DNA of 64,000 nt from positions 1 through 64,000 of the forward strand of contig JAFGDK010000069.1 in NCBI GenBank assembly GCA_016932165.1, given 5' to 3'. The number at the start of each line of letters is the position of its first letter. The first letter of the stretch is position 1. Under the pieces are notes generated by a model. That model had not been told where the DNA came from. It saw nothing but the letters and a program-made list of their open reading frames with translations, and ran no database searches. Positions 35,695 through 48,443 of this stretch are shown piece by piece. A program made the position numbers and the translations under genes. This DNA comes from Anaerolineales bacterium. GTDB lineage: Bacteria > Chloroflexota > Anaerolineae > Anaerolineales > UBA11579.

Positions 35695-38600
35695 ATGCGT
35701 TTCATTGATCAGATTTTCAGCGCTCCGGGATATTTTGACCATCCACAAGGGGTAGAAGGCTGGATCATCTTTTCCTTGATGCTTGCGGGAAATTTTTATC
35801 TGGCAATCCGCTGGCGGAAGTTTAACCGCAAGATTAGCCGCGTGCGGATGATGATCTTGATCTTGCTGTTCATCTCCACCCTGGTCTTCAGCCTGGTAAT
35901 TGGGCTGCATATCCCGGTTACAGATAGCATGCCGGTGCCTGGCAAAACATCGCTGCCCACTGGCGCGGCGATGATGTTCTTATCAGCGATCCCCTGGTGT
36001 GTGGCGGCTGGCTATCTTGGTCCGGTCTGGTCTGGGGGATTGGCAGGGCTCTCCGGGCTGGTGATCGGGTATTTTGATCATCACAATCTTTTCCTGCCTG
36101 TGGTAAATATTTCAATCGGGCTGGTGTTCAGCTTTTTCATCCGGCAAACTTACCGCACGCTGATTTACCGCCTGCTGAGGCATCCGCTCCTGGCGGGATT
36201 GCTGGTCTCGCTACTCTATGTGGTGTTGATCGTGATCTCGATGGTCTATATTACCAGCGGCGCGTTTGTTGTCCGTCTGGGCTATGCACTCGCCCAGATG
36301 CCCACCAATGCAGTGGCGTTCATTGGTACTCTAATCCTGGGAGCGATTGTCGCTCAGGTGCTGTATTTCAGCATGCCGCAGTATTGGCTTGGCGAGATCA
36401 AAGAAACGCCTTCTCCGGCTGAGGCCAGCCTTGAATCAAACCTTGTTTACCGGCTGATGCCACTGGTGATCATCTTTTCTTGTGTTTTGCTGGTGGTGAT
36501 TGGGTGGTTTTGGGTGGACGGGTTCAAACGGCAGTTGGTCAGCCAGATGGAAAACGTAGCGGAAGCCTCGGCAGCCACGATACCTTTCTCTCTGGAAACC
36601 GGCCAAAATATGATCGTGCGCCTTGCTGAAGATCCACGGATCTTGGAAACCGATGATCCTGAATTGCTGCAAGAGGTGCTGGTGGATTATTTGAAACGGG
36701 TGCCATTTTTTAACCAGCTCACCTATTTGAATGCTGAAAAAGAAGTTTTGGCTGCTTATCCATTCGCAGAAGTGGACCCACAATCATTTACCCTGCAGGA
36801 GCAGCAGGCGATAGATTTAGCCAAAAACGGGGTTGGTTTTCAAATGTATAGTTTGGAGCCCGAGCCGGGAGATGATATTGGACGGCTGGTATTCATCAGC
36901 TCTGTTGACCGGCCAGAGGGACAGGTTGGGGTGGTAATGGGTCATACCTATCTGGATGAGAACCCGTTGTTTATCCCGGTTTTGGAATCATTGGATCTGC
37001 TTACTCCGCTGGGCGGGGCAGGAATGTTGGTGGGTGAACAGGGATTGATCCTCTACCATCCAGACCCAAGCCGGATTGGTACGATCTATCCTCAGGAAAT
37101 CAACCTGACCGAGAGCTATTTTGATCCTCGATACACCGATACCGATGGGCGCCAGGTATTGTTGTATACCTATCCTGTGCCGGGCCGTTCCTGGGTGGTG
37201 GTCACCACCTTACCGCTGTCTGTAGCCCATCAAGCCGGGCTTCAGCAGTCTGTCACATTGCTGGTGATGCTGGCCGTGCTGCTGTTTGGGTTATACAAGC
37301 TCTTGCAGCGTGTTGTGCGGGCAGTGATCAGGGAGATCAGCCGCCTTGCCGATGATGCCGGGCAAATTGCGGCAGGCGACTTGGACAAAGCGCTGGAAAC
37401 CGAGCATGTCGATGAGGTCGGTAAACTTGCCCGGGCGGTGGATGGGATGCGCATCAGCCTGAAGGCGCGCATGGATGATCTGGATCAGCTGCTGACGGTC
37501 AGCAAGGGGGTGGCCGCCTCGCTGGATTTGCAGTCAGCAGTTGCGCCGATTTTGCAAGGGGCTTTATCTACCGGCGCGACCTCGGCTCGATTGGTGCTTT
37601 CTGATTCGGCTGCCCCGGAATTTAATGCGGAACTGCGTACCCGGTATGGGGCCGGGCCCTCCACAAAAATCTATCGCAATTTAGATTTGCAGGTTCTAAA
37701 GATGGCCATGCAGCAGCCTGAAGTTTTGCTGTCGAACCCGGCAAGAGCCCGGCTGCAAAATTTGGGTTATCCTCTGCCGGGGGCGTTGCTGGCGGAGGTG
37801 TTAGAACATGAGGGCGTGCAGTACGGCGCCCTGTGGATTGCCTATGATGAGGCGCATCCATTCAGTGAAGATGAGAAGCGTTTTATCAGGGCGATCGCCG
37901 GACAGGCGGCGCTGGCTGTCTCGAATGCCAGGCTTTATCTCTCGGCTCAATTGGGACGCCAGCGGATGGAAGAGATTTTGGCTTCCACGCCAGAGCCGGT
38001 GATCGTGACTGATGCACAAAACCGCTTTTTGCTTGCCAATCCGCCAGCCCAGGAGGTGCTTGGACACCCGCTTGAAGCCCTGGCTGGTCAGCCGGTGGAA
38101 AAAATAGTGCAGCAACCTGCGCTGCGGAATCTGCTGATCTCTGACCTGGGTGAGAATAGTGGGGTCCCCAGGGAAGTGCAGTTAGCGAATAAAAACACCT
38201 ATTATGTCACTTCTTCTCCGATTGTGATGGAAGGCGGGAAAAATGTGGGGCGTGTTTGCTTGCTGAGTGATATCACTAGGTTTAAGGAGCTAGATGAGAT
38301 GAAATCAGATTTTGTCGATACCGTGAGCCACGATCTGCGCTCACCGCTGACCACGATTCGGGGATATGCGACGATGCTTGACATGGTGGGAGACCTGAAT
38401 GAGCAGCAGGCCCGTTATGTCCAGAAGATCAGTGAGAGTGTTGAACGCATGCACTATTTGGTTGATACTTTGCTGGATATCGGGCGGATCGAGGCGGGAG
38501 TTGATCTCAAACTGGAATGGTTGATGGTTTCTGACCTGGTGCGCCAGGTGGCAGAGGACCTGCGCTTAAATGCCGTTCAGAAACGAATTAACTATCAAGT

Positions 38601-38985
38601 TAATTTACCTGCTGGTACCGAGCCGATGGTCCAGGCTGATCGAGCCTTGCTGGAACAGGCGGTTCAGAATGTGATCGACAATGCGATCAAATATACCCAC
38701 CCGGGTGGGGATGTGAAGATCTCGGTGCGTTTCGAGCAAGATGCCCTGGTGGCTATCCGGGTTGAGGATACCGGTTCTGGAATTGCGCCAGTTGATGAGC
38801 CCCGTCTGTTTGAACGCTTCTACCGAGGCGCGGGCAGGGCAGGGAAAAAGGATGGCAGCAGCGGTCTGGGATTGGCAATTGTCAAATCGATCATCGACCG
38901 GCACCACGGCTCGATCCAGGTGCAGACCCGCCTGGGGGAGGGCAGCGCCTTCACGCTGAGAATCCCGCTGAAGCAGCCTGAATAA
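35695..38985 (+). CDS. Large orphan sensor histidine kinase (TM - Cache - HAMP - GAF - PAS - HisKA - HATPase)
   Basis: A 1096-aa hybrid-input sensor kinase. About residues 15-240 hold six or so membrane helices resembling an integral sensing module. Residues about 265-520 are a double-Cache-like extracytoplasmic domain, followed by a helix and a HAMP linker near 540-600 (RLADDAGQIAAGDLDKALE). GAF (about 610-750) and PAS (about 765-870) come next. The phosphoacceptor His is in VDTVSHDLRSPLTTIRGY (about residue 881). ATP-binding boxes are NVIDNAIKY (N), VEDTGSGIA (G1), FERFYRG (F) and SSGLGLAIVK (G2). ATG at 35695 follows GGGGTGA. No response regulator is adjacent. Confidence 0.9.
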   Translation: MRFIDQIFSAPGYFDHPQGVEGWIIFSLMLAGNFYLAIRWRKFNRKISRVRMMILILLFISTLVFSLVIGLHIPVTDSMPVPGKTSLPTGAAMMFLSAIPWCVAAGYLGPVWSGGLAGLSGLVIGYFDHHNLFLPVVNISIGLVFSFFIRQTYRTLIYRLLRHPLLAGLLVSLLYVVLIVISMVYITSGAFVVRLGYALAQMPTNAVAFIGTLILGAIVAQVLYFSMPQYWLGEIKETPSPAEASLESNLVYRLMPLVIIFSCVLLVVIGWFWVDGFKRQLVSQMENVAEASAATIPFSLETGQNMIVRLAEDPRILETDDPELLQEVLVDYLKRVPFFNQLTYLNAEKEVLAAYPFAEVDPQSFTLQEQQAIDLAKNGVGFQMYSLEPEPGDDIGRLVFISSVDRPEGQVGVVMGHTYLDENPLFIPVLESLDLLTPLGGAGMLVGEQGLILYHPDPSRIGTIYPQEINLTESYFDPRYTDTDGRQVLLYTYPVPGRSWVVVTTLPLSVAHQAGLQQSVTLLVMLAVLLFGLYKLLQRVVRAVIREISRLADDAGQIAAGDLDKALETEHVDEVGKLARAVDGMRISLKARMDDLDQLLTVSKGVAASLDLQSAVAPILQGALSTGATSARLVLSDSAAPEFNAELRTRYGAGPSTKIYRNLDLQVLKMAMQQPEVLLSNPARARLQNLGYPLPGALLAEVLEHEGVQYGALWIAYDEAHPFSEDEKRFIRAIAGQAALAVSNARLYLSAQLGRQRMEEILASTPEPVIVTDAQNRFLLANPPAQEVLGHPLEALAGQPVEKIVQQPALRNLLISDLGENSGVPREVQLANKNTYYVTSSPIVMEGGKNVGRVCLLSDITRFKELDEMKSDFVDTVSHDLRSPLTTIRGYATMLDMVGDLNEQQARYVQKISESVERMHYLVDTLLDIGRIEAGVDLKLEWLMVSDLVRQVAEDLRLNAVQKRINYQVNLPAGTEPMVQADRALLEQAVQNVIDNAIKYTHPGGDVKISVRFEQDALVAIRVEDTGSGIAPVDEPRLFERFYRGAGRAGKKDGSSGLGLAIVKSIIDRHHGSIQVQTRLGEGSAFTLRIPLKQPE

Positions 38986-39354
38986 TGGGGATTGCTGTTC
39001 CAAATTCTGCATTTGTGTGCCGGAATCTGGCTAAAAAGCTCTGAAATTGGCCGGATTTTCATAATTTTACTTGACTTAAACGCCTGATTTTCGGTATAAT
39101 TCTCAATCTGGGCAAGCAACAAGCCATTAGAACTAAATCAATTAAGCGAGCGTTTGGAGAGTGGTCTTCATATGCTTGCTTCGTTTTGTGTCTTTTATAG
39201 CACATTTGTTCGAAATATGCCTGCCCTAAACTTAGATAAATACTGATCAGGAATGATATGAAACGGTTGCTTATCGGCATCGCGGGGAAAGCAAAGCACA
39301 AATTAAGCCAATACCGGACCTCAGAAATTGTTGTCTTCAGGAGGCATAATTAGT
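38986..39354 (+). promoter_or_regulatory. rpoC promoter and 250-nt leader
   Basis: TTGACT (39071-39076), an 18-bp spacer and TATAAT (39095-39100) form a near-consensus promoter. The predicted start near 39107 gives a leader of about 248 nt. AGGAGG (39340-39345) is the rpoC Shine-Dalgarno, about 9 nt before the ATG. The leader contains a 31-codon upstream ORF. Before 39071 the sequence holds no gene. Confidence 0.8.
39258..39353 (+). CDS. Possible 31-residue leader peptide of rpoC
   Basis: An ATG at 39258 preceded by CAGGAA opens a 31-codon frame that ends in TAG at 39351-39353, one nucleotide before the rpoC ATG at 39355. The frame covers the rpoC Shine-Dalgarno. The peptide is basic ([20 protein letters not shown], then a short tail with Arg-Arg-His-Asn at the end). 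If translated, ribosomes terminating here could reinitiate at rpoC or control access to its start. It resembles no family known to me, and it could be chance. Confidence 0.35.
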   Translation: MKRLLIGIAGKAKHKLSQYRTSEIVVFRRHN

Positions 39355-42300
39355 ATGGAAGCAAAGGGATTGCGGGCATTGAGGGTAAGTCTTGCGTCGC
39401 CAGAGACGATTAAAAGCTGGTCTTATGGTGAGGTGCAAAAACCCGAGACAATCAACTACCGCCGGCTGCGGCCGGAAAAGGACGGCCTGTTCTGTGAGGC
39501 CATTTTTGGACCTCAACGAGACTGGCAGTGTTACTGCGGTAAGTACAAGAATATTCGTTATAAAGGGATCGTTTGTGATAAGTGCGGCGTTGAGGTGACC
39601 CGTTCCTCAGTGCGCCGAGAACGCATGGGGCATATTGAATTGGCTGCCCCGGTGGCGCATGTCTGGTATACACGCCGGATCCCTTCGTACCTGGGCCAGC
39701 TGCTGGATATCTCCCGCCGCAACCTGGACCGGGTGCTTTATTTTGCCCAGTATATTGTCACGTATGTGGATGAAGAGGCGCGCGAGAAAGCCCTAGCCCG
39801 TCTGGATGAAGAAATCGCTGAACTTGAAACAGGTTATTCTCAAAAGCTTTCTGAACAAATCAGCGAAATTGAATCTGGCCGTGATATCCGCCTGGAAGAC
39901 CTGCAATCCCAGGCAGAAGATATCGAAAAACGCTACGACGAGGAGTTGGCCGCCTCACTTGATCCTGTGATCAAAGAGGGACAACGCCTGGAAGACCGCC
40001 TGACGGATGAGATGGGTTCTACCGCCAAGCAGACGATCATGTTCTCTGCTACCCAGACAGAGATTGTGAACAAAGGGGAAGAGATCAGCAATCAGCACCT
40101 TGCCGAGGTGCAAAACGTGGTCAAAAGCTACCTGGAAGAACTGGAACAGAAAACCTCCAGCGGCAAACAGCGCGAACTGGAGCACATCACTCTGAACATC
40201 GCCAGCACCAAGGCTGAGACGGATATGGCGATCACCGAACTCCAGGCGCAAACGGACGAAGAGTCTTCTGCAGTGCGCAGCGAGAAACAGCGTCTGCGTG
40301 ATGAGCTGCTGGACCTTCGCCCGATGACCTTCATGGGCGAACACCGCTACCGTGAGCTGCGTTCACGCTGGGGGCAGGTCTTCCGTGCCGATATGGGCGC
40401 TGAAGCCTTTTATGATATCCTCAAGCGGTTGGACCTTGAAGCCCTGTCCAAATCTCTGTGGCAGGAGGCCCGGAATTCGCGCAGCAAGCAGCGCCGCCGG
40501 AAGGCCACCAAACGCCTGAAAGTTGTGGAAGCCTTCCTGCGCTCCAATAACCGTCCTGAGTGGATGATCCTGACTGTGCTGCCGGTGATCCCGCCTGACC
40601 TGCGCCCGATGGTGCAGTTGGATGGCGGCCGCTTCGCCACCTCCGACATGAACGATCTTTACCGCCGGGTGATCAACCGAAACAACCGTTTGAAACGGCT
40701 GCTTGAACTTGGTGCCCCGGATGTGATCGTTCGCAATGAGAAGCGCATGCTTCAGGAAGCAGTTGACTCGCTGATCGATAACTCACAGCGCGGTAAAGCG
40801 CTTTCACGGCGAGGCCGGCGTGAATTGAAATCGCTCAGCGACCTGCTGAAGGGCAAGAAAGGCCGCTTCCGCCGTAACCTGTTGGGTAAGCGCGTGGACT
40901 ATTCCGGTCGTTCTGTGATCGTGGTGGGTCCGCAGTTGAAGCTTTATCAGTGCGGCTTGCCCAAAACAATGGCCCTGGAACTCTACCGCCCGTTTGTGAT
41001 CTCACGGCTGGTGGAACACAACTTTGCTGCCAATGTTAAAGGCGCCCGCCGCTTCATCGAGCGCAACCGGCCTGAGGTCTGGGAGGTGCTTGAGGAGGTG
41101 ATCAAGGAGCGACCGGTATTGTTGAACCGTGCGCCCACGCTTCACCGCCTGGGTATTCAGGCATTTGAGCCGATATTGATTGAGGGCAGCGCCATCCAGC
41201 TTCACCCGCTGGTAACCACAGCCTTTAACGCCGACTTTGACGGTGACCAGATGGCGGTCCATGTTCCTCTCTCTCAAAAGGCGGTTAAAGAAGCCCGTGA
41301 GCTGATGCTTTCCTCCCGCAACCTGTTGAAACCGGCTGATGGAGAACCGATCATTGGCCCGTCCAAGGATATGGTGCTGGGCGTTTATTACCTCACGATG
41401 GAAAGCGCTCATCAGCACATGGGCCACGGCCGGGTATTTGCCAGTATGGATGAGGTCAGTATGGCCTACCAGCTTGAGCAGGTTAACATTCATGCTGCCA
41501 TTAAGGCGATGGTATCCACCTGGTATGATGACGAGGGCAACCGTCTGGATGAAATGGAAACCCGCCTGATTGATACCACTGTTGGGCGTGTACTCTTCAA
41601 CCGCATTCTGGCCTCTGATGTCCAGTTCATGAACCGCACTCTGGACAAAGGCGGGGTGAAGGAACTGATTGCTGAAGTGCTTGAGATGACTGATGAAGCT
41701 GTCACCACCGAGGTGGCGGATAAGATCAAAGCGATCGGGTTTGAATATGCCACCCGCTCAGGGATCACGGTTGCTGTTTCAGATATTACTATTCCCGCTG
41801 ATAAACAAACAATCGTCTCTGATGCCATGGAGAATGAACAGAATGTGGAACGTGATTTCCGGCGCGGATTGTTGACTGCCCAAGAGAAAAATGACCGTGT
41901 GATCGAGATTTGGCAGCGCGCCACGGATGACACCGCTAAAGCTGTTAAGGAAAGATTGGACCCCGAAAGCAACCTGGCAATCCAGGCCAGTTCTGGTGCA
42001 GGTAAAGGTGGATTCAGCACGATCTCGCAGCTGGCTGGGATGCGCGGGATGATGGCAGACCCAGCGGGGCGTATTATCCCGCTGCCGATCCGCTCCAACT
42101 TCCGTGAGGGCTTGAACACCCTGGAATACTTCATCTCCACCCACGGTTCCCGCAAGGGCCTTGCAGATACCGCTCTGCGTACTGCCGATGCCGGGTATCT
42201 CACCCGCCGTCTGGTCGATGTGGCCCAGGATGTGATCACGATTGCAGAGGACTGCGAAACTGAAGATGGGATCTGGATCCGCTCTGCAGATGATATCGCC

Positions 42301-43674
42301 GGTCAGACCCTGGCAACCCGAATTTTTGGCCGTGTGCTGGCCAAAAGGGTTATCCACCCCGAGACTGGTGAGGTATTGGCTGAACGAAATACTCTGCTGG
42401 ATAAAGATATTACCCGCAAGATCGAGAAATCTGGTGTCGAAGAGGTGTTTGTCCGCTCTCCGTTGACCTGTGAAAGCCAGCGGGGAATCTGCGTCCATTG
42501 CTACGGCCTCGACCTGGGCCGCGGCAAAATGGTCCAGCCTGGCGCCGCAGTCGGGATTGTGGCTGCCCAGTCCATCGGGGAGCCAGGAACCCAGTTGACC
42601 CTGCGTACCTTCCACTCCGGTGGTGTGGCCTCCAGCTCGGATATCACTACCGGTCTGCCGCGCGTTGAGGAACTGTTTGAAGCCCGCCGCGCGCCAAAAG
42701 GTGAAGCGGTGGTCTCAGAGATCGAAGGCCGGGCTGAAGTGGTCCAGTCTGATCGATACAGCGATATGCGCGTTGTGAATGTGCGCCACAGTGAAATGGT
42801 CTCTGATAGCTATCAGATTGCTGATGGGTGGGAGATCAAGGTTGAGGACGGCGGTGAGGTCAAGGAAGGCGGCATTATCGCTGAACATGAGGATACCACC
42901 CTGACCGCCGAAAGCAGTGGGCGTGTGCGGATCGAGGATGGCCAGGTGATCGTCTCGTACGAGATCAGCGAAGAGGTGGATTATGAGATTCCCCCCAATA
43001 CCCGCCTGATCGTGAATACCGGCGACCAAATTGTCCCCGGCCAGGCGCTGACCGAGGGTTCTCTGAACCCGCATGCGATCCTGCGTATCCAGGGCCGGGA
43101 AGCCTGCCAGATATATCTCCTCTCGGAGGTGCAGCAGGTTTATCGGTCTCAGGGCCAGAACATTCATGATAAGCACTTTGAAGTCATCATCCGAAAGATG
43201 ATGTCCAAGGTGGTGGTGACCAGCCCTGGTGATACGGAATTGCTCCCTGGTGATTATGTTAACCGCCTGGATATGATTGAACTGAATAACCAACTGATTG
43301 CTGAGGGAAAGCGGCCAGCACGCCACATGGATGACCTTCTGGGTATTACCAAGGCTTCGCTGAACACCGAATCTTTCCTCTCCGCGGCTTCCTTCCAGCA
43401 TACGATCAAGGTGCTGGCTGGGGCAGCGATTGCCAGTGCGGAGGATCCGCTGCATGGTTTGAAAGAGAATGTAATCCTGGGCAAATTGATCCCGGCTGGA
43501 ACTGGCTACGAAGCTCATATCGCAAAGCTTGCCGAGATTGAGTCTCAGCGAGCGCTGGAAGCCGCTGGGGGGAATGGTGACGCTGAAGTGTCTGCCGAAC
43601 TTCCGGCGGGCGAGGGTTCAGCCCCAGAGGAGCTCGCCAGCGATTCGGAAGCCGTGGAAGCCGCCGGCGATTGA
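39355..43674 (+). CDS. rpoC: DNA-directed RNA polymerase subunit beta'
   Basis: The catalytic beta' subunit, 1439 aa. It starts [19 protein letters not shown], typical of the family. The N-terminal zinc ribbon is [19 protein letters not shown] (about residues 59-77). The active-site loop is [17 protein letters not shown] with three Asp ligands. The second zinc site uses Cys in DCETEDGI and in [14 protein letters not shown]. The trigger loop region ARVDLS is replaced by the usual [18 protein letters not shown] bridge-helix neighbourhood. Residues about 137-325 form a long charged insertion that looks coiled-coil. ATG at 39355 is preferred over TTG at 39328 because of AGGAGG. rpoB is not adjacent, which is unusual. 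A strong terminator follows. Confidence 0.96.
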   Translation: MEAKGLRALRVSLASPETIKSWSYGEVQKPETINYRRLRPEKDGLFCEAIFGPQRDWQCYCGKYKNIRYKGIVCDKCGVEVTRSSVRRERMGHIELAAPVAHVWYTRRIPSYLGQLLDISRRNLDRVLYFAQYIVTYVDEEAREKALARLDEEIAELETGYSQKLSEQISEIESGRDIRLEDLQSQAEDIEKRYDEELAASLDPVIKEGQRLEDRLTDEMGSTAKQTIMFSATQTEIVNKGEEISNQHLAEVQNVVKSYLEELEQKTSSGKQRELEHITLNIASTKAETDMAITELQAQTDEESSAVRSEKQRLRDELLDLRPMTFMGEHRYRELRSRWGQVFRADMGAEAFYDILKRLDLEALSKSLWQEARNSRSKQRRRKATKRLKVVEAFLRSNNRPEWMILTVLPVIPPDLRPMVQLDGGRFATSDMNDLYRRVINRNNRLKRLLELGAPDVIVRNEKRMLQEAVDSLIDNSQRGKALSRRGRRELKSLSDLLKGKKGRFRRNLLGKRVDYSGRSVIVVGPQLKLYQCGLPKTMALELYRPFVISRLVEHNFAANVKGARRFIERNRPEVWEVLEEVIKERPVLLNRAPTLHRLGIQAFEPILIEGSAIQLHPLVTTAFNADFDGDQMAVHVPLSQKAVKEARELMLSSRNLLKPADGEPIIGPSKDMVLGVYYLTMESAHQHMGHGRVFASMDEVSMAYQLEQVNIHAAIKAMVSTWYDDEGNRLDEMETRLIDTTVGRVLFNRILASDVQFMNRTLDKGGVKELIAEVLEMTDEAVTTEVADKIKAIGFEYATRSGITVAVSDITIPADKQTIVSDAMENEQNVERDFRRGLLTAQEKNDRVIEIWQRATDDTAKAVKERLDPESNLAIQASSGAGKGGFSTISQLAGMRGMMADPAGRIIPLPIRSNFREGLNTLEYFISTHGSRKGLADTALRTADAGYLTRRLVDVAQDVITIAEDCETEDGIWIRSADDIAGQTLATRIFGRVLAKRVIHPETGEVLAERNTLLDKDITRKIEKSGVEEVFVRSPLTCESQRGICVHCYGLDLGRGKMVQPGAAVGIVAAQSIGEPGTQLTLRTFHSGGVASSSDITTGLPRVEELFEARRAPKGEAVVSEIEGRAEVVQSDRYSDMRVVNVRHSEMVSDSYQIADGWEIKVEDGGEVKEGGIIAEHEDTTLTAESSGRVRIEDGQVIVSYEISEEVDYEIPPNTRLIVNTGDQIVPGQALTEGSLNPHAILRIQGREACQIYLLSEVQQVYRSQGQNIHDKHFEVIIRKMMSKVVVTSPGDTELLPGDYVNRLDMIELNNQLIAEGKRPARHMDDLLGITKASLNTESFLSAASFQHTIKVLAGAAIASAEDPLHGLKENVILGKLIPAGTGYEAHIAKLAEIESQRALEAAGGNGDAEVSAELPAGEGSAPEELASDSEAVEAAGD

Positions 43675-43695
43675 GTCTGATAAACGAATGAGATC

Positions 43696-43726
43696 AATCC
43701 GCAGTCAAATCGACTGCGGATTTTTT
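43696..43726 (+). terminator. rpoC terminator
   Basis: An 11-bp perfect stem (43696-43706 with 43712-43722) has a 5-nt loop and is followed by a T-run (43721-43726). It lies 21 nt after the rpoC stop codon. Confidence 0.92.
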
Positions 43727-43740
43727 ATACCGCCAATCAA

Positions 43741-43777
43741 TTGGCTTGGTGACGGGTGATATACTATACTTTTGCTA
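43741..43777 (+). promoter_or_regulatory. Leaderless-type promoter of the PIG-V-like gene
   Basis: TTGGCT (43741-43746), an 18-bp spacer and TATACT (43765-43770) are followed by 6 nt and the ATG at 43777. An overlapping second TATACT is at 43760-43765. No Shine-Dalgarno is visible. Confidence 0.55.
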
Positions 43778-44961
43778 TGCGGAACCTCAAGGCAAGAACG
43801 GGCAGCATCAAAGAAGAGGGGGGTGTCCAAAAATGGGTGTGGCAATTTCTGGCTGTTTGGATTTTACTGCTCATCTGGGGTGTATTGAGCACTGAACTCT
43901 TGCCGGTCGTACCCAACCGGGCGCCGAGATCTTCCCATTTGACCATTGAAAGCTTTGCACCTGGCTGGGCGCCTGGATCATTGGGGGACAGGGTCTTTTC
44001 CCCCTGGCTGCGGTGGGATACCCTCTGGTATCTCCAGATTGCCCGGGATGGTTACCAGGCGGATCAGGCGTCTGTGGCCTTTCCTCCCTTATACCCGTTA
44101 GCTGCCAGATTGGCAGGCGGGTTATTGGGTGAAAACTATCTTATTGGGGGGCTGCTGGTCTCCTGGATGAGCTGTTTTGGGGCTTGCAGGCTGCTGGCAG
44201 AACGGGCTGTGTCTCGGGGAATGGATGCCGGCAAAGTTATCCGACTGATGTTGTTCTTCCCCACCGCCTTCTTTTTGTTTGCCGGCTATACAGAAAGCCT
44301 CTTCCTTCTGCTGGTGTTGCTCGCCTGGCGGGAAGCTGAGTCAGGCCGCTGGTGGTGGGTGGGTCTGGTCGGCGGGGCAGCTGTTCTAACCCGCTTCATT
44401 GGCGTTTTGCTGGTCATTCCTTTGGGGGTCATTTGGCTGGATCAGTTCAGGGCCAAGCATCACAAAATTTTTTCTATTCTTTGGTTTCTGCCGATGCCAT
44501 TGGCTTATTTTGGCTGGTTCTGGCTCGCCAATACTTTGTTTGGCACTGATCCGTCAAAAGCGCTGCATCTCAGCTGGGCGCAGCATTTTGATCTCCCCTG
44601 GGTTGGGCTCCTTGGCAGCCTTTCTGCTATCTTTACCCAACCGTTATCAGAGGTATTATTCGCCTACGTGGATATATTGGCGATCGCGATTGCCTGGGCA
44701 TCCGGCTTTTGGCTGCTTCTCAAACGAAAGTGGCCGGAAGGGTTGTTTGTGCTTGCCTTTGTTGTGATCAGCCTGGTGAAAGTCACCGACAAAGGCATGT
44801 TGGGCAGTTCGGCCCGGTTTATAGTGCCGTTGTTCCCTATCTTTCTTTACCAGCCAGAATGGATGGGTCATCCGGTATGGAGCCGGGTAGTGCTGTATGG
44901 GTCTGTTTTGCTCTGGCTGTTCAGTGCGGCGATGTTTTTCACCTGGAATTGGATAGGGTGA
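43777..44961 (+). CDS. PIG-V-like (GPI mannosyltransferase 2 family) integral membrane glycosyltransferase
   Basis: A 394-aa GT-C fold protein. The external loop after the first helix has SPWLRWDTLWYLQIARDGY followed by SVAFPPLYPL; the WD and downstream acidic residues match the family's catalytic loop. LFFPTAFFLFAGYTESLFLL is the clearest PIG-V signature. About ten hydrophobic segments fill the rest. Bacterial members are uncharacterised and are presumed to transfer mannose or another hexose from a polyprenyl-phosphate donor. The ATG at 43777 is preferred over the GTG at 43756, which would lie inside the -10 region. It stands alone between rpoC and gyrA but fits the glycan theme of the 19-34 kb block. 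Confidence 0.85.
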   Translation: MRNLKARTGSIKEEGGVQKWVWQFLAVWILLLIWGVLSTELLPVVPNRAPRSSHLTIESFAPGWAPGSLGDRVFSPWLRWDTLWYLQIARDGYQADQASVAFPPLYPLAARLAGGLLGENYLIGGLLVSWMSCFGACRLLAERAVSRGMDAGKVIRLMLFFPTAFFLFAGYTESLFLLLVLLAWREAESGRWWWVGLVGGAAVLTRFIGVLLVIPLGVIWLDQFRAKHHKIFSILWFLPMPLAYFGWFWLANTLFGTDPSKALHLSWAQHFDLPWVGLLGSLSAIFTQPLSEVLFAYVDILAIAIAWASGFWLLLKRKWPEGLFVLAFVVISLVKVTDKGMLGSSARFIVPLFPIFLYQPEWMGHPVWSRVVLYGSVLLWLFSAAMFFTWNWIG

Positions 44962-45037
44962 GAAATATTTTAAGGCGGGAAACAAATATCCGTTTTACTA
45001 TCTGAGGATAAAATCAATCTGGATTGCGACGATTTGA

Positions 45038-45162
45038 TATAATGGTGTTTCCGCTTTGGGAGGGGGCCAAAGCTTCGTCAAGTGAATTTCTTTGACGGGA
45101 ACAGAGATCCGTACTACAATTAAGATATAGCACATAAGTTCTATAAATATGGAGATTGTTTG
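45038..45162 (+). promoter_or_regulatory. gyrA -10 box and leader
   Basis: TATAAT at 45038-45043 lacks a good -35 at 17 bp. The leader would be about 113 nt. It contains CGTCAA/TTGACG arms around 45075-45096 that can form a hairpin. GGAGAT (45151-45156) is the ribosome binding site for the ATG at 45163. Confidence 0.45.
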
Positions 45163-47871
<2,709 letters not shown>

Positions 47872-47874
47872 TTG

Positions 47875-47903
47875 ACACAAGCGACCATTTTGGTCGCTTG
47901 TGT
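47875..47903 (+). terminator. gyrA terminator
   Basis: A 13-bp perfect stem (47875-47887 with 47891-47903) has a 3-nt loop, directly after the gyrA stop. The T-run that follows is short. Confidence 0.75.
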
Positions 47904-47948
47904 TTAAGAGTTTGCTTTGTAAACTCTTTGGTTGAAAAGAGAACCTAT

Positions 47949-47979
47949 AGCGGCGTGATTTCTTGCGCCGCTTTTTTTT
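47949..47979 (+). terminator. Second terminator downstream of gyrA
   Basis: AGCGGCG (47949-47955) pairs with CGCCGCT (47966-47972) across a 10-nt loop and is followed by eight T (47972-47979). It forms a tandem with the preceding hairpin. Confidence 0.8.
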
Positions 47980-48053
47980 GCCCTCTCCAGTTTCTCTGAT
48001 CCCGACTTGAAGGTATAAATATAGGGGTAGAGTAACCAGATGGGGAAGGTGAT

Positions 48054-48443
48054 ATGAACCCACGAGAATCTGCAGCAAAATGGCGCGGTGTAGAACTTAA
48101 AGAGCGTTGCTTCCACCAGGAACATTTCCTCGATTTATTCAAACTGGTGGGGCACGATACCCCGCAGCCTTTGACCCCAAAGGGGAGAGGTTCTCCTTTG
48201 AGGCTGGCGATTGCTGAAGCCGCCTGTGAGTTGAACGAGAAGCGTCAGCGATGGCTCAACCCGGAGGGACTGGAGGAGAAAGAACTCAAGAAGCGCACCC
48301 TCACCAACCTATACAACCAGCGTCCCACCTGGCTTGCTCTCGCTCACCAGAAGCTGGACAAAGCCGTGCTGGATGCCTACGGCTGGCCGCATGAGATTTC
48401 GGATTTGGAACGGCTGCTGGGGTTAAATCTGGAGCAGGTGTAG
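48054..48443 (+). pseudogene. Internally deleted relic of an MmeI-type restriction-modification protein
   Basis: A 129-aa frame joins two ends of a much larger enzyme. Residues about 1-45 (AAKWRGVELKERCFHQEHFL then DLFKLVGHDTP) match the extreme N-terminus of MmeI/type IIL-like combined endonuclease-methyltransferases. Residues about 48-129 (WLNPEGLEEKELKKRTLTNL, then YNQRPTWLALAHQKLDKAVL and AYGWPHEISDLERLLGLNLE) match their extreme C-terminus. The nuclease, methyltransferase and specificity domains, normally some 800 residues, are missing without a frameshift. AAGGTG precedes the ATG, so a small protein may still be made. The family match is from memory of the termini and was not searched. 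Confidence 0.72.

Noticed and set aside
41779-42615. 278-codon minus-strand frame inside rpoC
   Set aside because: It is antisense to highly conserved rpoC sequence, with composition typical of a shadow frame.
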